Assembly (NCBI GenBank): GCA_021826605.1
Contig: JAKAZF010000176.1
Span: 1-6,300 of the forward strand
From: Planctomycetota bacterium
GTDB lineage: Bacteria; Planctomycetota; Phycisphaerae; WQYP01
DNA: 6,300 nucleotides
Reading direction: 5' to 3'
The notes beneath the pieces were generated by a model. It was given only the letters and a program-made list of their open reading frames with translations. It ran no database searches and was not told where the DNA came from. Shown piece after piece: positions 1 to 5,642 of this stretch; the stretch's first letter is position 1, and each line of letters starts with the position of its first letter. Made by a program: the position numbers and the translations under genes.

Positions 1-26
1 CGTAGAAAAAAAAAGGAGAAAGAAAC

Positions 27-470
27 ATGTTAGACTTAGTAAATCCACCCGCAAGCACTTTCAGTGCGTTGCAAAATCAGATCAACGGACTGCTGGATGA
101 TTTTCTCACCGAGCCGTCGCCTTGGGTTTCCAGCCCTGAATTCCGGCGTTACCCGGCGGTAAATATCTGGGAGCAGGGCGATGCAGCCCATCTGGAAGCG
201 GAACTTCCCGGTGTGAAAATGGAGGATGTGGAACTTCTGGTGGCCGGGAATCAGGTGCGGCTCTCCGTGCAGCGGAACAATGCCGCGGAGACCAAAGCGG
301 CCTGGCACCGGCAGGAGCGCCCCAGCGGGAATTTCACGCGCAGCTTCACACTGCCTTGGGAACTCGATGCCGACAAGGTGGAAGCGAAGTTGAAGCTTGG
401 CGTGCTGAGCGTGACTTTGCCAAAAGCGGAATCCGCAAAACCGCGGAAAATTAAATTGTTAACCAACTGA
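27..470 (+). CDS. Small heat-shock protein, Hsp20/alpha-crystallin family (first of three)
   Basis: A 147-residue ATP-independent holdase of the Hsp20 family; such proteins form oligomers in the cytoplasm and bind unfolding polypeptides. The N-terminal arm (about 1-42) is followed by the alpha-crystallin domain (about 43-133), which starts at the YPAVNIWE strand. It carries the family's ELPGV signature at 59-63 and the closing GVLSVTLPK at 125-133. The C-terminal tail has I142-K-L144, a version of the I-x-I/V motif that docks onto neighbouring subunits. The start is supported by AGGAG at 14-18, 8 nt before the ATG. Only 26 nt of leader lie in the window, so the promoter is not visible. The next sHSP gene starts 46 nt after the stop, which suggests one transcript. 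Confidence 0.93.
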   Translation: MLDLVNPPASTFSALQNQINGLLDDFLTEPSPWVSSPEFRRYPAVNIWEQGDAAHLEAELPGVKMEDVELLVAGNQVRLSVQRNNAAETKAAWHRQERPSGNFTRSFTLPWELDADKVEAKLKLGVLSVTLPKAESAKPRKIKLLTN

Positions 471-506
471 TTTCTGAAATGACGTTCACATGCTCTGTGA
501 AAGGAG
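471..506 (+). promoter_or_regulatory. Possible SD-sequestering leader structure before the second Hsp20 gene
   Basis: TTCACA (485-490) and TGTGAA (496-501) form a perfect 6-bp stem with a 5-nt loop. The Shine-Dalgarno AGGAG (502-506) follows immediately and can itself pair with TTTCT (471-475) in five pairs, two of them G-U, leaving a 9-nt bulge. Hiding the SD in a weak, wobble-containing helix is how known RNA thermometers (fourU, ROSE) control many hsp20 genes. The pairing is seen in the sequence; the thermosensor role is inference. The short helices could also arise by chance. Confidence 0.3.
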
Positions 507-516
507 ACCATACATT

Positions 517-918
517 ATGATTACCAAAGCATTAGAAAAGCAGACTGCGTCTGATGAGACGCCCGAACGGCTTAACAACGACAACTGGTATGCGCCCAGC
601 GCGGATATTCTGGAAGATAACGATGGGTTTACCATGGTATTCGATATGCCGGGTGTGCAGCCTGAAGACACGGATATAACATTTGACGATGGCGTGCTGA
701 CCGTGGAAGGCAGACTCAGCCGGCCTGTGAATGATGATCCGGGAAAAAATTATCTGGTGCGCGAGTATGATGTCGGACATTTCCGCAGGTCGTTTACCAT
801 TCGGACACCCATTAATTCCGATGCCATCAAGGGTGACCTGAAAAATGGGGAATTGACGATTCATATTCCCAAGGCGGAAGCCGCCAGGACCAAAAAAATC
901 ATGGTTCACGGCGGCTGA
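517..918 (+). CDS. Small heat-shock protein, Hsp20/alpha-crystallin family (second of three)
   Basis: A 133-residue Hsp20 holdase. The ATG at 517 is preferred over the in-frame ATG at 490 because AAGGAGA (501-507) lies just upstream of it, whereas the longer form would place that SD inside the coding region. The N-terminal arm is short (about 24 residues). The alpha-crystallin domain runs from about 25 to 120, with DMPGV at 43-47 and a GELTIHIPKAE block at 111-121. I128-M-V130 near the C-terminus is the I-x-I/V oligomerisation motif. It differs clearly from its two neighbours (acidic DNDG and DDG turns), so this is an old paralogue rather than a recent duplication. It probably shares a transcript with the upstream gene. 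Confidence 0.93.
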   Translation: MITKALEKQTASDETPERLNNDNWYAPSADILEDNDGFTMVFDMPGVQPEDTDITFDDGVLTVEGRLSRPVNDDPGKNYLVREYDVGHFRRSFTIRTPINSDAIKGDLKNGELTIHIPKAEAARTKKIMVHGG

Positions 919-935
919 TTTTAAAGCGGGGACGC

Positions 936-973
936 CCGGGCAGGCTGCACGAATCATACTTCAGCCTGCCCGG
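936..973 (+). terminator. Strong 12-bp hairpin between the second and third Hsp20 genes
   Basis: CCGGGCAGGCTG (936-947) and CAGCCTGCCCGG (962-973) are perfect complements around a 14-nt loop, starting 17 nt after the second Hsp20 stop codon. What follows (CTAATTGAAC) is not a T-run, so this is not a classical intrinsic terminator. It could partly terminate transcription, or protect the 3' end of the upstream message and set different levels of the second and third proteins. Confidence 0.5.
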
Positions 974-1010
974 CTAATTGAACAAAACGTACCTTAAGGA
1001 GGTGTTGTTT

Positions 1011-1508
1011 ATGAAAGGCTTGATAAAACGCTCGCATGGCAACAACGGATCGATAACACTGAAGAACCGATGGCCAAAGGGTATTGGTCTTTCACAGGTG
1101 TTGCCGGAATTTCGCCATGACATGGATATTGCATTTGACCACATGCGGCGGAATATGCAGGCTATGTGGTCGAAGCCCACCATGACCTGGCCCGCTCTGG
1201 ATGTGCAGGAAGATGAACATTCAATGACCATAAGAGTCGATGCACCGGGTGTGGATCCGAAGAATCTGGACGTTGAATTGTCAGGCAATTTATTGACCAT
1301 TCGCGGAGCGCGCGAAAGTCAGCGCAAAGAAAGTACCGGATCCTTCCGCTACCAGGAACGGATGTCCGGAAGCTTTTACCGCACGGTTCCATTACCGGAT
1401 TATGTGGATGCGGCAAAAGTGGAGGCCCGATATGACAAGGGTGTACTGAACATCCGCTTGCCCAAGGTACCCGGTCATGGACCACGCCGTATTACGGTCA
1501 GCTCGTAA
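1011..1508 (+). CDS. Small heat-shock protein, Hsp20/alpha-crystallin family (third of three)
   Basis: A 165-residue Hsp20 protein, the longest of the three. The ATG at 1011 is chosen because a near-perfect AAGGAGGTG (995-1003) precedes it by 7 nt; an in-frame TTG at 978 would put that SD inside the gene. The N-terminal arm is about 60 residues, basic at the start (KGLIKR) and rich in Met, Trp and Phe, as is usual for substrate-binding arms. The alpha-crystallin domain spans about 61-152, with DAPGV at 77-81 and GVLNIRLPK at 144-152. I161-T-V163 is the C-terminal docking motif. The 92-nt gap from the previous gene contains a stable hairpin, so expression may be partly uncoupled. Confidence 0.93.
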   Translation: MKGLIKRSHGNNGSITLKNRWPKGIGLSQVLPEFRHDMDIAFDHMRRNMQAMWSKPTMTWPALDVQEDEHSMTIRVDAPGVDPKNLDVELSGNLLTIRGARESQRKESTGSFRYQERMSGSFYRTVPLPDYVDAAKVEARYDKGVLNIRLPKVPGHGPRRITVSS

Positions 1509-1529
1509 AGTCCGTGGAATAAATCATTC

Positions 1530-1556
1530 AGCGGCGGCACACCAGGTGCCGCCGCT
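1530..1556 (+). terminator. GC-rich hairpin at the end of the Hsp20 cluster
   Basis: AGCGGCGGCAC (1530-1540) pairs perfectly with GTGCCGCCGCT (1546-1556) around a 5-nt loop, 21 nt after the last Hsp20 stop codon. There is no T-tract (CGTAAACGG follows), so it may be a factor-assisted terminator or a 3'-end stabiliser. Its position and strength make it the likely end of the Hsp20 transcript. Confidence 0.55.
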
Positions 1557-2027
1557 CGTAAACGGATTGCTTCCGCCTCGCGCATGGGTTTGTCTTGCTT
1601 CTAAACTTCGAATGAGCAAGGTTATTTTCATGCAACCATAACGGCGTCGGAAAATCGCTGTTGGAGCGGTTCTCGAAAGTCTTGCGGCGCGTGGGGGAGT
1701 TTCTGTATATAAACAACACATCACCATAGCCCTTGAGACATTATTTACGAGAAGCGTCCTACCACCGGCGACAACCCCGGCTGCTGATGCAATGTGCAAT
1801 TGCGACCCAATTAAAAGCCAAATCTTCACGACTCCGATGAACCTCTTGAAGCCCGCTGCAGAATTGCGGAATCGATCATCGCCTTGTGGACAATGCGATG
1901 ATCGCTTGCGTGTCCGCCCTTTGAAGCATCTGAGTCAGCGCGCAACGTTGGTATAGCGCCCCGCTTGGACAGCAGATTCCACCCGTGATATGAAACCAAT
2001 TGCATCGCACCCGCACTTGTTATCGTG
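1557..2027. other. Intergenic gap with no convincing gene
   Basis: The 471 bp between the Hsp20 hairpin and the end of the ParA-type gene hold no ORF with recognisable protein features. On the - strand there is a 59-codon ORF (1826-2005, MQLVSYHGWN...) beginning 22 nt after the ParA-type stop, and a 101-codon GTG ORF (1524-1829) that overlaps it by GTGA. Neither has a good RBS, clear codon bias or a familiar motif, and the second runs through the hairpin at 1530-1556. A promoter-like pair on the + strand (TTGCGG 1682-1687 and TATATA 1706-1711, 18-nt spacer) is weak. A solid inverted repeat lies at 1873-1904. No tRNA-like element was seen. Confidence 0.6.
1873..1904. repeat. 10-bp perfect inverted repeat (hairpin) in the gap
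   Basis: CGATCATCGC (1873-1882) and GCGATGATCG (1895-1904) are exact reverse complements separated by 12 nt. Inside the loop, TTG (1884-1886) can pair with CAA (1891-1893) around a TGGA tetraloop, after one C-T mismatch, so almost the whole 32 nt can fold. There is no T-run on either side. It could be a structured RNA element, a protein-binding site or a REP-type repeat; only one copy lies in the window. Confidence 0.6.
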
Positions 2028-3020
2028 CTAATGAGGCTCCAGGAGATTCAGAATTCGATTGGCCAGATCTCTAAACTGGTCTCCACAATCGCGAACGGCG
2101 CTGGCGTGGCCACCAATGGCACCATCCGCGGCGGTCAAATGAAACATCGGTTTCCGGGCATCCTGGGCCATGGGCATGAGGCTTTTGAAATGCTTCAGCA
2201 TGGCAAGCTGATTGGGGTCGTCCCCGGCGGCCCGGGGATATTGCGTTTCGCCGAGGATTTCTTTGCTGTAGGTGGCGGGGATACGGTTGGCCCATCTCAA
2301 ATAGGATTTTACGGGTCGGTTTTCCCGAACCGATGGATTCAGCAAAACATATCCAAGTGGTTGCATACGGCCTGACGGTAGCGTAAGCCCCGCCGGGACC
2401 TTGCCTTTTGTTCGCGTCGCCCATCCTTCCCTCCAATCCCGAAGCGTGGGACCAAGGTTACGTAATCCCTGCAGAGAGAATACATCCGCGCCCAGCGGGA
2501 TCACAACAAAATCGGCCGCGACCAGTGCGGCGCGATTCAATGCACCAATATTCGGTCCGACGTCAAAGAGCACCAGTTCGCTGCCGCATTGCTCTGCGGC
2601 CGATTTCATCAAACGATAAAAAGCGGTGACAACCCTGAAGCCGTCGCCGGCGATTGGAGCCTTGTCATCCAGACACTTGCCCCAGGCGTCGGACAGACGG
2701 TCCTCGAACGTGCTAAGTCCCAGGTCGCCCGCGATAGTCCAAAGCCCCGGTGCGATTGGAATTGGTGTGGGTGTTTGAATGTCGCCCAGGCTTTCGATTA
2801 GCGGTTCAACCGCCCCAAGGATCGTTTCCGGGTGTTTTCCTTCAGGCCAGAGGTTTTCAAGTTTGGTCTCGTCCAGGAATATGCTGGTAAGATTGGATTG
2901 CGGATCGAGATCGACCGCCAACACGTTGTGGCCCAAATCCTGTAACATCCATGCCAAGTGATAAACCATGGAGGTTGTGCCCACGCCACCCTTGTTATTA
3001 AAAAATGCTATTGTCTTCAC
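2028..3020 (-). CDS. ParA/MinD-type P-loop protein with a variant Walker A motif
   Basis: A 330-residue protein of the ParA/MinD (deviant Walker A, SIMIBI) family; relatives are dimerising ATPases that position DNA or protein cargo. The P-loop NNKGGVGTTS occupies residues 8-17: the signature lysine K10 is present, but the usual GKT lysine is replaced by T15. Other family blocks follow: VDLDPQ (36-41), the Walker B strand LVLFD (149-153), then GPN and an AADFVVIPL strand (168-176). The 330-residue length and conserved C-terminal half look like an intact full-length protein and not a decayed copy. The start is GTG, overlapping the upstream stop by 4 nt (GTGA), with GAGGA at 3028-3032 as SD. No helix-turn-helix is evident and no ParB-like gene is adjacent, so simple plasmid partition is unlikely. 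The stop codon is TAG; no clear terminator follows. Confidence 0.9.
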   Translation of the reverse strand: MKTIAFFNNKGGVGTTSMVYHLAWMLQDLGHNVLAVDLDPQSNLTSIFLDETKLENLWPEGKHPETILGAVEPLIESLGDIQTPTPIPIAPGLWTIAGDLGLSTFEDRLSDAWGKCLDDKAPIAGDGFRVVTAFYRLMKSAAEQCGSELVLFDVGPNIGALNRAALVAADFVVIPLGADVFSLQGLRNLGPTLRDWREGWATRTKGKVPAGLTLPSGRMQPLGYVLLNPSVRENRPVKSYLRWANRIPATYSKEILGETQYPRAAGDDPNQLAMLKHFKSLMPMAQDARKPMFHLTAADGAIGGHASAVRDCGDQFRDLANRILNLLEPH

Positions 3021-4195
3021 GGACGCTTCCTCACAATCATCACAAGATGATTCTCCCCAACCACATATTCCAGTCGTGGACTGCCGTTTTTTTCCAGCCT
3101 GTTTTGAGCGAGCTTGATTCCGCGGCCAAACCGGTTGGCAAACCCGAGCGTCTTGGCCGCCTCGGCCAGCACTGGATTGCGATATGCGGTGCCGTCCGGA
3201 AATTGATCCCGGGTGAGGTCGCCATACAGGGACCCCGGGTTTTGTATTTCGATACGATCCGAAAACTGATTAATTGATACCGGCGTAGTTGAGCCATCAT
3301 AATTTCGATGCAGAATCGCGTTCATAAACAGTTCATGCAGCGCGATTTCCGGATAATCGGCCACCAATTCCTCGGACAGGTCGTCGCGGCGCACAGGTCG
3401 ATAGTTTGCCAGATCCTTCGCCAGGCGATCAAGATCACGCATGACATTGAGGAAATCGCCGGAGATTCTCTGTTCCTTAAGCGGCTGATCACCCTGTGTC
3501 AGCCCGTCGTAACTTACGTATTGCACGTACGCGCCGGGAAAGAATGACAACGGGTCTTTTCCAAAAAGCAGCACAGCGGCGTTGGTCGGAGCCGTGCGGC
3601 CCCTGTGAAAGAAGCGCAGCGAGCCAAGTTGCTCCTCAATAGAGCGCCCATTTTCATCCAGAACCGCGCGTGAAACGGCCTTGGGGAGATAGGTCAACTT
3701 GAAGAGGTCCAATTCAAGATCGCTCAGGGACGCATCCATGCAAGCCCGGGTGTCCCAGGTTCGGGCGCGATCCACTCGCCTCTCCTCCAGTCGCCGCTCC
3801 TGTTCCGCCGTGGCAATGCCCGTGGAAGGCCCCGTCCGAATGTATACCACCTGCTTGTACCGCACCGGCGGCATATCCGATGGTTGAACCTGCACCACGG
3901 CAATGGCTTTACCACGGCAGAGATGCTTGAAAACATTCATGTTGGGAACCGGAAGTATCTGCCCGTTATTTCTATGGCTGGCCAGGCTCTCCAGCAGTCG
4001 CTCATCAATGTTTGCTCCCGCAGGCATGCCCCTTTTGTCCACGCCGACAAATAAGTATCCGGGCAAACCGGTTCCGGGCATATCATTGGAAAAGGCGCAA
4101 ATCGCCTTACAGAATTTGTCCGTGTCGCTTAGAGATTCGGTACGCTCCACGCGGAACGACTCCATGTCCATAAGCAATTGGTCGATTTCCAGCAC
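3017..4195 (-). CDS. Schlafen AlbA_2 domain plus RecG-C-like GHKL ATP-binding protein
   Basis: A 392-residue two-domain protein. Residues about 8-140 match the Schlafen/AlbA_2 fold: ESFRVERTES (12-21) sits where relatives have ESxxxEFKxS, CAFSN (33-37) and YLFVGVDKRG (47-56) follow, and PPVRYKQVVYIRTG (109-122) closes the domain. A linker with APTNAAVLLFG (202-212) leads to a GHKL-type ATP-binding domain (about 280-390) with E288xxxNA, HRNY (296-299), DRIEIQNPG (313-321) and GRGI (357-360). E12, E17 and D53 have about the spacing of the acidic trio of Schlafen nucleases (inference). Annotation pipelines usually call such proteins putative DNA-binding or transcriptional regulators. The start is GTG, 5 nt after AAGAGGTG (4201-4208); the in-frame ATGs at codons 9 and 11 lack an SD. 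The gene is translationally coupled to the ParA-type gene. Confidence 0.9.
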   Translation of the reverse strand: MLEIDQLLMDMESFRVERTESLSDTDKFCKAICAFSNDMPGTGLPGYLFVGVDKRGMPAGANIDERLLESLASHRNNGQILPVPNMNVFKHLCRGKAIAVVQVQPSDMPPVRYKQVVYIRTGPSTGIATAEQERRLEERRVDRARTWDTRACMDASLSDLELDLFKLTYLPKAVSRAVLDENGRSIEEQLGSLRFFHRGRTAPTNAAVLLFGKDPLSFFPGAYVQYVSYDGLTQGDQPLKEQRISGDFLNVMRDLDRLAKDLANYRPVRRDDLSEELVADYPEIALHELFMNAILHRNYDGSTTPVSINQFSDRIEIQNPGSLYGDLTRDQFPDGTAYRNPVLAEAAKTLGFANRFGRGIKLAQNRLEKNGSPRLEYVVGENHLVMIVRKRP

Positions 4196-4200
4196 GTTAA

Positions 4201-4242
4201 CACCTCTTGAGCTATATTGTACGCTATGTCAGAGGGCGTCAA
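4201..4242 (-). promoter_or_regulatory. Likely promoter and RBS of the AlbA_2/ParA operon
   Basis: On the - strand TTGACG (4237-4242) resembles a sigma-70 -35 box and TACAAT (4216-4221) matches the -10 consensus at five of six positions. The spacer is 15 nt, shorter than the preferred 17. The SD AAGAGGTG (4201-4208) lies just downstream, 5 nt before the GTG start, so the leader would be very short. The boxes are seen; activity is inferred. Confidence 0.45.
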
Positions 4243-4302
4243 GCGGCGGCAATTACGCGGGCGAATTTCGGGGGGCTTTCCGCAGTTGTCATTGAATATG
4301 AT

Positions 4303-4314
4303 AGATGCGCATCT
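4303..4314. promoter_or_regulatory. Perfect 12-bp palindrome in the divergent intergenic region
   Basis: AGATGCGCATCT is its own reverse complement with no central gap. It lies between the AlbA_2 operon (start at 4195) and the FIST gene (start at 4443). Immediately upstream on the + strand is TATGAT (4297-4302), five of six matches to a -10 box, though no good -35 is visible. A dimeric regulator bound here would cover the presumed start point of FIST transcription. The operator role is inference. Confidence 0.4.
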
Positions 4315-4442
4315 GAAAAGACTGCATCAAAAATGGAATCCGGCACGCTGCGCCGGGGCGTAGCATGACGGCGATGTCCCACCCTCACTGGCTGGCGGTG
4401 GCATGGCTAACTATACTGGCGGAGGTACAGGAGTTTTGCTTC

Positions 4443-5612
4443 ATGCGCTTATCTTCCGCCATTATCGCCGAGACAAACCCGGCCACCATTGTCGAAAGCA
4501 TCGCCACGCAGCTTGGCGGACAAATGGGCGATCTGCCGATGGATCTGCTGGTGGTGTTTGTATCCTCGTTGCTGCAGGCGGATTTTTCCCGCATCACCGG
4601 CGGGCTGCTGGAGCGCACGCATTGTCGAACGCTTCTGGCCTGCACGGCCGAAAGCGTCCTGGGTGTGGATCGCGAAATTGAGCGAAAACCGGCCGTGTCG
4701 GCGATTGGCTTTTCGATTCCCGGGGTAACCGTGGATCATTTTCGTTTTGCCGATGAGGAGTGGTCGGAACTTCTGGGGGAAAACAGCACGCTGCGGGCAC
4801 GTCTGGAAGCCGGGCCGAATTTACGGCTCTTTATCATGCTGGCGGATCCGTTTACCACGCCGGTGGTGCAGTTGCTGGAGGCGTGCTCGAAGGAGTTTCC
4901 GAACGCCCCGGTGGTTGGCGGCATGGCCAGCGGTGTGCAGAGACCGGGCGAAACGCGACTGGCCATTAATGATCATATTTTTAACAGCGGTATGATCGGC
5001 GTATCATTTGCGGGGCCGCTGGAGGTAGATTGCGTGGTGTCGCAGGGGTGCCGCCCGGTAGGCCCCACGTTTACGATAACCCAGGGTCATGAAAACATTA
5101 TTGAAATGCTCGATGACAAACCGGCCATGACCGCGGTACGGGATATGATGTCCGGGCTGTCGATGGCAGACAGAGAACTGATTCAGATGCGCAGCCTGCT
5201 GATCGGGCGGGTGATTGATCAGCGCAAAGGGAATTTTGGCCGCGGTGATTTTCTGGTGCGCAACATTCTGGAGATTCATCGGGCCAATGGCAGTATTTCA
5301 ATCGGTGATTTCGTGCAGCCGGGACAGGTGATTCAATTTCACCTGCAGGATGGGCGTTCCGCGGATGAAGATTTGCGATTGCTGCTGCAGGGTGAATTGA
5401 TGCTGGCCGAGCTACCCCATGGTGCGCTGATGTTCAGTTGCAACGGCCGCGGAATGAATCTTTTTGGCACACCGCACCATGACATTCAGGCGCTTCGCGA
5501 AGTGGTGGGAGCCATTCCGGTGGCGGGCTTTTTCTGTGCCGGTGAATTGGGCCCCGTTGGCGGGCGGAATTTTATCCATGGACAGACCGCCATCATCGCT
5601 CTGTTCCGGTAA
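4443..5612 (+). CDS. FIST-domain protein (FIST_N + FIST_C)
   Basis: A stand-alone FIST protein of 389 residues. FIST domains are proposed small-ligand (amino-acid-like) sensors found alone or fused to signalling modules; here no output domain is attached. The ATG at 4443 is chosen over the in-frame ATG at 4365 because AGGAG (4429-4433) precedes it by 9 nt and MRLSSAI begins where FIST_N proteins normally start. FIST_N covers about 30-200, with the DLLVVFVSS strand (34-42) and a GGMASG turn near 159-164. FIST_C covers about 220-389, with FSCNGRG (331-337), the GTPHHD stretch (342-347) and the terminal GFFCAGELGPVGG (362-374). No signal peptide or membrane span is seen, so it is probably cytoplasmic. 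A CYTH gene follows after 30 nt, suggesting an operon. A weak TATACT box at 4412-4417 could serve as a close promoter. Confidence 0.92.
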   Translation: MRLSSAIIAETNPATIVESIATQLGGQMGDLPMDLLVVFVSSLLQADFSRITGGLLERTHCRTLLACTAESVLGVDREIERKPAVSAIGFSIPGVTVDHFRFADEEWSELLGENSTLRARLEAGPNLRLFIMLADPFTTPVVQLLEACSKEFPNAPVVGGMASGVQRPGETRLAINDHIFNSGMIGVSFAGPLEVDCVVSQGCRPVGPTFTITQGHENIIEMLDDKPAMTAVRDMMSGLSMADRELIQMRSLLIGRVIDQRKGNFGRGDFLVRNILEIHRANGSISIGDFVQPGQVIQFHLQDGRSADEDLRLLLQGELMLAELPHGALMFSCNGRGMNLFGTPHHDIQALREVVGAIPVAGFFCAGELGPVGGRNFIHGQTAIIALFR

Positions 5613-5642
5613 GCATGAATCCTTTACAGGAATCCGGATGAT

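Noticed and set aside
978..1010. TTG start at 978 for the third Hsp20 protein
   Set aside because: It would place the near-perfect AAGGAGGTG inside the coding region; the ATG at 1011 has ideal spacing.
1524..1829. A 101-codon - strand GTG ORF with a hydrophobic start (MKIWLLIG)
   Set aside because: It runs through the GC-rich hairpin at the end of the Hsp20 cluster, has no well-placed SD, is rich in Arg, Cys and Trp without codon bias, and shows no known motif.
2028..3020. Classical plasmid partition parA
   Set aside because: No parB-like gene, no parS-like repeats and no replication gene are present; the partner is an AlbA_2/GHKL protein and the flanking genes look chromosomal.
4365..4442. 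Longer in-frame start for the FIST protein at 4365
   Set aside because: The added 26 residues lie before the normal FIST_N start and there is no SD at 4365, whereas AGGAG is well placed before 4443.
1509..4442. The AlbA_2/ParA block as an integrated mobile element
   Set aside because: No integrase, transposase, tRNA target, terminal inverted repeats or flanking direct repeats were found in the window.
4385..4969. Several overlapping ORFs in other frames of the FIST gene
   Set aside because: They are shadows of a gene with clear FIST_N and FIST_C motifs; none has its own SD or recognisable domain.
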